NCBI GenBank assembly: GCA_019119775.1
Contig: DWWL01000082.1
Location: 1-35,035 of the forward strand
Length of the DNA: 35,035 nucleotides
Direction of reading: 5' to 3'
Source of the DNA: Candidatus Lachnoclostridium pullistercoris
GTDB lineage: Bacteria; Bacillota; Clostridia; Lachnospirales; Lachnospiraceae
Shown: in pieces, positions 31,214 through 35,035 of the stretch
How the letters are laid out: each line of letters begins with the position of its first letter
Position numbering within the stretch: the first letter of the stretch is position 1
Made by a program: the position numbers and the translations under genes
Notes under the pieces: model-generated
What the model saw: only the letters and a program-made list of their open reading frames with translations
Database searches by the model: none
What the model was told of the DNA's origin: nothing

Positions 31214-31894
31214 GTGAGAGACTTGCGGGAATGTGTGGTTGTGACCGGAATGGTGCTGCGGGCGGCGCCTTCCGGGGAAGGAGACAGACGGCTGGTGATG
31301 CTTACCAGGGAGAGAGGGCGGATCACTGTGTTTGCCCGCGGGGCCAGGCGGCCGGGAAGCCCATTTCTGGCGGCCTGCCGCCCCTTTTCCTTTGGCACGT
31401 TCCGGCTCTATGAGGGCCGGGACGCCTACAATCTTCAGGGAGCGGAGATCACCGCCTATTTTGAGGAGCTCTCCGCCGACGTGGAGAAAGCCTGCTACGG
31501 CTCCTATTTTCTGGAGGTGGCGGAATATTTTGCCAGGGAGAACTTAGACGGGACGGACCTGCTCATGCTGGTCTATCTGTCCCTGCGGGCTCTTTTGAAA
31601 GAGTCCATCCCCAACGAGCTGGTGCGCCGGGTATTTGAGCTGAAAGCGATGGTGCTGAACGGGGAGTACACCGAGCTTCCGCCCCTTTCCGTCAGCGATT
31701 CCGCCTGCTATACCTGGGAGTATGTGACGGCGGCTCCGCTGGGAAAGCTGTACACGTTTACGGTGACGGGGGAGGTTTTAGAAGAGTTTGGCCGCTGTGT
31801 GGACGAGGCCAAGCGGCGGTTTCTTCCCCGCCATTTTCATTCTCTGGAGATATTAAAAGCCATGACCGGCATGGAAAACGGCTCCGGGTATTGA
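31214..31894 (+). CDS. recO: DNA repair protein RecO
   Basis: RecO helps load RecA at gaps together with RecR. The 226-residue protein has the N-terminal OB fold (VVVTGMVLRAAPSGEGDRRL, then RITVFARGARR) and a helical C-terminal part. The CxxC pairs of the zinc finger present in many RecO proteins are absent: NGEYTELPPLS runs straight into SDSACYTWEY, and the protein is short. The start is uncertain: GTG at 31214, or TTG at 31223, which gives an N-terminus more like relatives and has AGGTGAGAG just before it. The stop codon overlaps the -35 box of the next promoter. Confidence 0.88.
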   Translation: MRDLRECVVVTGMVLRAAPSGEGDRRLVMLTRERGRITVFARGARRPGSPFLAACRPFSFGTFRLYEGRDAYNLQGAEITAYFEELSADVEKACYGSYFLEVAEYFARENLDGTDLLMLVYLSLRALLKESIPNELVRRVFELKAMVLNGEYTELPPLSVSDSACYTWEYVTAAPLGKLYTFTVTGEVLEEFGRCVDEAKRRFLPRHFHSLEILKAMTGMENGSGY

Positions 31895-31919
31895 AAATGG
31901 GTGGGAAAACCGGTATAAT
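31891..31919 (+). promoter_or_regulatory. Strong promoter for the lipoprotein gene
   Basis: TTGAAA (31891-31896) and TATAAT (31914-31919) are separated by exactly 17 nt. The -35 box contains the recO stop codon. The lipoprotein gene starts 48 nt downstream of the -10 box. Confidence 0.75.
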
Positions 31920-31966
31920 AAGGAACACTGAGCGGGACACTGACCCGCAGATATAGGAGGAGAACC

Positions 31967-32581
31967 ATGAATAGAACGGCAGCGGTGCTCCTGGCGGCGG
32001 TTCTTGCTGCCGGCCTGCCAGGCTGCGGCGGCCAAAGTTCCGGAAACGGGGCGTTTGAGCCGTCGGAGAGCAGCGTGTACATTTCCGGGGACGGGACCGT
32101 CTCCAGCGCTTTTGTGGAGAACTACGACAAGGACTATTATACCGAGGACTCCCTGAAAGCGTTTCTGGAGGAGGAGATCGCCGGAGAGTACGCGGATGTG
32201 GATGTGACTTTAAAGGAATGCAGCGTGGCGGACGGCGTCATGAAGGCGGTGTTTGACTACGGAAGTCCGGAGGATCTGACGAAATTTCTCGCAGATCAGA
32301 AGAGTGAGAACCTGGATATCACCGGTTTTTCCGTCAGGACGGTGGAAGAAGGGATCGCGGACGGGACAGTGGCAGACGGCGTGTTCACCGATGTCAGAAA
32401 AGGAGAGCCGGCAGATCTTAAGACTCTGGCACGGGAATCCGACGGATATCTGGTGACAGTGGACGGTACAGCGTCCGTTCAGGCGGCGGGAGAGATCCGC
32501 TACGTGTCGGACGGAGTGGAAGTGTCCGGAAAGACCGCCCGGGCGGCGGGGGAACCGGCATACATCATCATCACCCGTTAG
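31967..32581 (+). CDS. Uncharacterised lipoprotein
   Basis: A 204-residue secreted protein that I cannot assign to a known family. The N-terminus has Arg3, a hydrophobic stretch and the lipobox LPGC at residues 17-20, so it should be lipid-anchored outside the cell. A Gly/Ser-rich linker follows. The mature part is acidic, rich in Asp and Val, and appears to be mostly beta strand, with a repeated D-G-V/T pattern (for example VADGVM, IADGTVADGVF, YVSDGVEV). TATAGGAGGAGAACC gives a strong ribosome site. A near-consensus promoter sits inside the recO end. It has no link to its neighbours recO and glyS. Confidence 0.8.
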   Translation: MNRTAAVLLAAVLAAGLPGCGGQSSGNGAFEPSESSVYISGDGTVSSAFVENYDKDYYTEDSLKAFLEEEIAGEYADVDVTLKECSVADGVMKAVFDYGSPEDLTKFLADQKSENLDITGFSVRTVEEGIADGTVADGVFTDVRKGEPADLKTLARESDGYLVTVDGTASVQAAGEIRYVSDGVEVSGKTARAAGEPAYIIITR

Positions 32582-32674
32582 CTTCGGACCGCGGACAGCG
32601 GGCGGACTGAGAAAAAAAGCCTGCGCGGTGAAAAGCGGCGCGCGCTTTAAAATAAGAGGAAAGAGGTAAGACAG

Positions 32675-34063
32675 ATGGAAAAGACAATGGAAAAGATCGT
32701 TGCTCTGGCCAAGAGCAGAGGCTTTGTATATCCCGGATCTGAGATTTACGGCGGCCTGGCCAATACCTGGGACTACGGCAACCTGGGCGTGGAGCTTAAA
32801 AATAATGTAAAGAAGGCATGGTGGCAGAAATTTATCACCGAGAGCCCCTACAACGTGGGCGTGGACTGCGCCATCCTGATGAACTCTCAGACGTGGGTGG
32901 CATCCGGCCATCTGGGCGGCTTCTCCGACCCCCTCATGGACTGCAAGAACTGCAAGGAGCGTTTCCGCGCAGACAAGCTGATTGAGGACTATATGCAGGA
33001 GAAGGGCATTGTTCCGGAGAAATCCGTGGACGGCTGGACCCAGGAGGAGATGAAAAAATACATCGACGACAACAACATCTGCTGTCCCAGCTGCGGCAAG
33101 CACGACTTTACCGACATCCGTCAGTTCAACCTGATGTTCAAGACGTTCCAGGGCGTGACTGAGGACGCGAAGAACACGGTGTACTTAAGACCGGAGACGG
33201 CCCAGGGCATCTTTGTAAACTTCAAGAACGTTCAGAGAACCTCCAGAAAGAAAGTGCCCTTCGGCATCGGACAGATCGGAAAGTCCTTCCGCAACGAGAT
33301 CACTCCCGGAAACTTTACCTTCCGCACCAGAGAGTTCGAGCAGATGGAGCTGGAGTTCTTCTGCAAGCCGGATACGGACCTGGAGTGGTTTGCCTACTGG
33401 AAGCAGTTCTGCATCAGCTGGTTAAAGGCTCTGGGACTGAAGGAGGAGGAGCTCCGGGTGCGCGACCATGAGAAGGAAGAGCTGAGCTTCTACAGCAAGG
33501 CCACTACGGACATTGAGTTTCTGTTCCCCTTCGGCTGGGGCGAGCTGTGGGGCATCGCGGACCGCACCGACTACGATCTGACCCAGCACCAGAACGTATC
33601 CGGACAGGATCTGACTTACTTTGACGACGAGACGAAGGAGAGATATATCCCCTACGTGATCGAGCCGTCCCTGGGAGCTGACCGCGTGACGCTGGCCTTC
33701 CTCTGCTCCGCCTACGACGAGGAGGAGATCGGAGAGGGAGACGTGAGAACGGTCCTTCACTTCCATCCGGCCATCGCTCCCGTAAAGATCGGCGTGCTGC
33801 CTCTTTCCAAGAAGTTGAACGAGGGCGCGGAGAAGATCTACAGCGAGCTGACGAAGTACTATAACTGTGAGTTTGACGACAGGGGAAATATCGGCAAGCG
33901 CTACAGAAGACAGGACGAGATCGGCACGCCTTTCTGCGTGACCTACGATTTCGAGTCTGAGAATGACCGCGCAGTGACGGTGCGCGACCGGGATACCATG
34001 GAGCAGGTGCGCGTGCCCATCGACGGACTGAAGGCATATTTCGAGGACAAATTCCGCTTCTAA
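32675..34063 (+). CDS. glyS: Glycyl-tRNA synthetase, homodimeric type
   Basis: This class II synthetase charges tRNA-Gly. At 462 residues it is the single-chain alpha-2 (eukaryote/archaea-like) type rather than the GlyQ/GlyS tetramer. Motif 2 is in [16 protein letters not shown] near residue 205, and motif 3 in [12 protein letters not shown] near 334. The C-terminal anticodon-binding domain starts with [14 protein letters not shown] zinc-like CKNCKERF and [10 protein letters not shown] pair lies in the N-terminal half (residues about 90 and 130-140). MEKTMEKIV offers two start codons 12 nt apart; the first is chosen with AGAGGT upstream. The 93-nt gap before it is too short for a T-box. Confidence 0.96.
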   Translation: MEKTMEKIVALAKSRGFVYPGSEIYGGLANTWDYGNLGVELKNNVKKAWWQKFITESPYNVGVDCAILMNSQTWVASGHLGGFSDPLMDCKNCKERFRADKLIEDYMQEKGIVPEKSVDGWTQEEMKKYIDDNNICCPSCGKHDFTDIRQFNLMFKTFQGVTEDAKNTVYLRPETAQGIFVNFKNVQRTSRKKVPFGIGQIGKSFRNEITPGNFTFRTREFEQMELEFFCKPDTDLEWFAYWKQFCISWLKALGLKEEELRVRDHEKEELSFYSKATTDIEFLFPFGWGELWGIADRTDYDLTQHQNVSGQDLTYFDDETKERYIPYVIEPSLGADRVTLAFLCSAYDEEEIGEGDVRTVLHFHPAIAPVKIGVLPLSKKLNEGAEKIYSELTKYYNCEFDDRGNIGKRYRRQDEIGTPFCVTYDFESENDRAVTVRDRDTMEQVRVPIDGLKAYFEDKFRF

Positions 34064-34085
34064 GGAGAAACTTCTAAGGAGAAAC
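34058..34085 (+). repeat. Perfect tandem duplication of 14 nt at the glyS stop codon
   Basis: TTCTAAGGAGAAAC occurs twice in a row (34058-34071 and 34072-34085). The first copy contains the glyS stop codon TAA at 34061-34063. The second copy repeats the stop and an AAGGAG string. It is a small slippage-type duplication. Confidence 0.9.
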
Positions 34086-34166
34086 TGGAAACCGGGAACG
34101 GCCGGGGCATCTTTCGGCCGCGCCATGACAGAGACAAGACAGGATTTACAGAAAGGATGGATCAGG

Positions 34167-34589
34167 ATGTACGTAACATTTGATGACACACTGGTAACGG
34201 GAAACGAGATGATCGACAGCCAGCACAAGGAGTGGATCGACCGCATCAACCAGCTGATGAAAAGCTGCGAGACGGACAAGGAGAAGCAGGCGGCCATGAA
34301 GATGCTGGACTACATGGCGGACTACGCGGATTTCCACTTCGGCGCGGAGGAGAAGCTCCAGGAGGAGATCGGCTATCCGGGCATTGAGGACCACAAGAAG
34401 AAACACGAGGAATTCCGCCGCACGGTGCAGGAACTCCACGACATGCTGGAGGAGCAGGAAGGCCCCTCAGATGCCTTTGTGAAGGCTGTGGAGGAGAACG
34501 TGATGAAGTGGCTGATGTATCACATTCAGTCCTTTGACCGCTCTGTTGCGGAGTACAAATACATGAGAGACAACGCGGAAAGACTGTAA
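34167..34589 (+). CDS. Bacteriohemerythrin
   Basis: A 140-residue four-helix diiron oxygen-binding protein. All expected iron ligands are visible: H20 in DSQHKEW, H57 and E61 in HFGAEE, H76 and H80 in DHKKKH, H119 and D124 in HIQSFD. It is a free-standing soluble single-domain protein, not fused to a chemoreceptor. The start at 34167 has GAAAGGA 9 nt upstream; an in-frame ATG at 34125 would add 14 residues not typical of the family. In anaerobes such proteins may sense or scavenge oxygen. It stands between glyS and ppdK. Confidence 0.93.
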   Translation: MYVTFDDTLVTGNEMIDSQHKEWIDRINQLMKSCETDKEKQAAMKMLDYMADYADFHFGAEEKLQEEIGYPGIEDHKKKHEEFRRTVQELHDMLEEQEGPSDAFVKAVEENVMKWLMYHIQSFDRSVAEYKYMRDNAERL

Positions 34590-34628
34590 AACTTTCCCTG
34601 ACCTCTGGAAAAAATGTAAGAAAAACCC

Positions 34629-34656
34629 TTTACTAGAATGAAGTTTATGTTATAAT
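34629..34656 (+). promoter_or_regulatory. Promoter of ppdK
   Basis: TTTACT (34629-34634) and a perfect TATAAT (34651-34656) are spaced by 16 nt. The leader to the ATG at 34776 is about 113 nt and holds a small GTGC/GCAC hairpin and a T-rich stretch, but no recognisable riboswitch. Confidence 0.65.
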
Positions 34657-34775
34657 ATTTCTAGACCGTCCTGCCGGCCTTTTTGTTGTTGTGCCTTCTG
34701 CACAAAGAGGATAGACAGGGGGGAATGCAAGGGACTATTGTTTCAGTCTCAAAAACACTAGGAGGAAGAAAGTTT

Positions 34776-35035
34776 ATGGCAAAGAAATGGGTTTATTTGT
34801 TCAGCGAAGGTAACGCCCAGATGAGAGAGCTGTTAGGCGGCAAGGGCGCAAACCTGGCTGAGATGACCAACCTGGGTCTGCCGGTTCCGCAGGGATTTAC
34901 CATCACCACGGAAGCATGTACCCAGTATTATGAGGACGGAAGAACGATCAATGACGAGATCATGGGCCAGATCATGGAGTACATCGGCAAGATGGAAGAG
35001 ATCACCGGCAAGAAGTTCGGCGATAAGGAGAACCC
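34776..35035 (+). CDS. ppdK: Pyruvate, phosphate dikinase, 5' part (runs off the window)
   Basis: The first 86 codons of the gene are present. PPDK interconverts pyruvate, ATP and phosphate with phosphoenolpyruvate, AMP and pyrophosphate, and in anaerobic clostridia often takes the place of pyruvate kinase. The N-terminus MAKKWVYLFSEGNAQMRE and the following GGKGANLAEM and LPVPQGFTITTEAC are diagnostic of the N-terminal ATP-grasp domain. AGGAGGAA precedes the ATG. The rest, including the swivelling His domain, lies outside the window. Confidence 0.95.
   Translation, partial: MAKKWVYLFSEGNAQMRELLGGKGANLAEMTNLGLPVPQGFTITTEACTQYYEDGRTINDEIMGQIMEYIGKMEEITGKKFGDKEN

Noticed and set aside
32210..34297. 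Two minus-strand frames of 291-297 codons opposite the lipoprotein, glyS and the hemerythrin gene
   Set aside because: They run across real plus-strand genes, have His/Leu/Val-rich shadow composition and no start signals.

Overview
The window is a GC-rich, gene-dense stretch of a Gram-positive bacterial chromosome, most likely a member of the Lachnospiraceae (Clostridium cluster XIVa). The evidence is the gene content and order: a SWIM-zinc SNF2 ATPase, an IreB–RuvX–DUF1292 cluster, RNase J, an eukaryote-like single-chain glycyl-tRNA synthetase followed by bacteriohemerythrin and pyruvate phosphate dikinase, AGGAGG-type ribosome binding sites and TTGACA/TATAAT-like promoters. There is no phage, transposon, CRISPR array, rRNA or tRNA; the window is mainly core genome with a few accessory cassettes.

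Layout. 1-2700: efp and argS, each with its own terminator. 2705-6543: SNF2/SWIM ATPase followed by a FadR-type GntR regulator. 6764-9815: a tightly overlapped three-gene redox cassette (GlpA-like FAD enzyme with a BFD-type Cys cluster, a second FAD/NAD oxidoreductase, and a four-Cys DUF1667 protein). 9812-12624: a convergent RpiR-family regulator and a divergent GH4 6-phospho-glycosidase, separated by a 0.54-kb region carrying several GAAAC/GTTTC palindromes and half-sites that look like RpiR operators. 12831-13580: a TauE/SafE-type permease. 13634-17724: prmA, rsmE, a NifS-type cysteine desulfurase and thiI (translation and RNA-sulfur modification). 17731-17903: structured palindromic repeats and a terminator. 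17964-18197 (minus): an HPr-like protein without the phosphorylatable His. 18331-20578: mtaB, a DUF4430 secreted or anchored protein and an ECF-transporter S component. 20649-26388: ireB, ruvX, DUF1292, fur, rnjA, a short MltG-like protein without catalytic domain, trmR and a U32-family tRNA hydroxylation enzyme. Apart from the inserted fur and rnjA, this is the order of the Bacillus yrzL-yrrK-yrzB-yrrL-yrrM-yrrO block. 26402-35035: ydcF-like, an M16C peptidase, era, recO, an orphan lipoprotein, glyS, bacteriohemerythrin and the start of ppdK.

How the genes work together. Translation and RNA quality dominate: EF-P, ArgRS, GlyRS, PrmA, RsmE, ThiI with its sulfur donor, MtaB, the TrhP/TrmR pair that would make 5-methoxyuridine at wobble U34, RNase J and Era. 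The accessory functions are an anaerobic FAD redox cassette of uncertain substrate, a sugar-phosphate-sensing RpiR/GH4 pair, and a small-molecule uptake pair (DUF4430 plus ECF S).

The least explained items are the His-less HPr paralogue (Crh-like logic), the DUF4430/ECF pair, the MltG stub, the palindromic repeat family seen at two loci, the RpiR operator field, and the orphan lipoprotein with a near-consensus promoter overlapping the recO stop codon.
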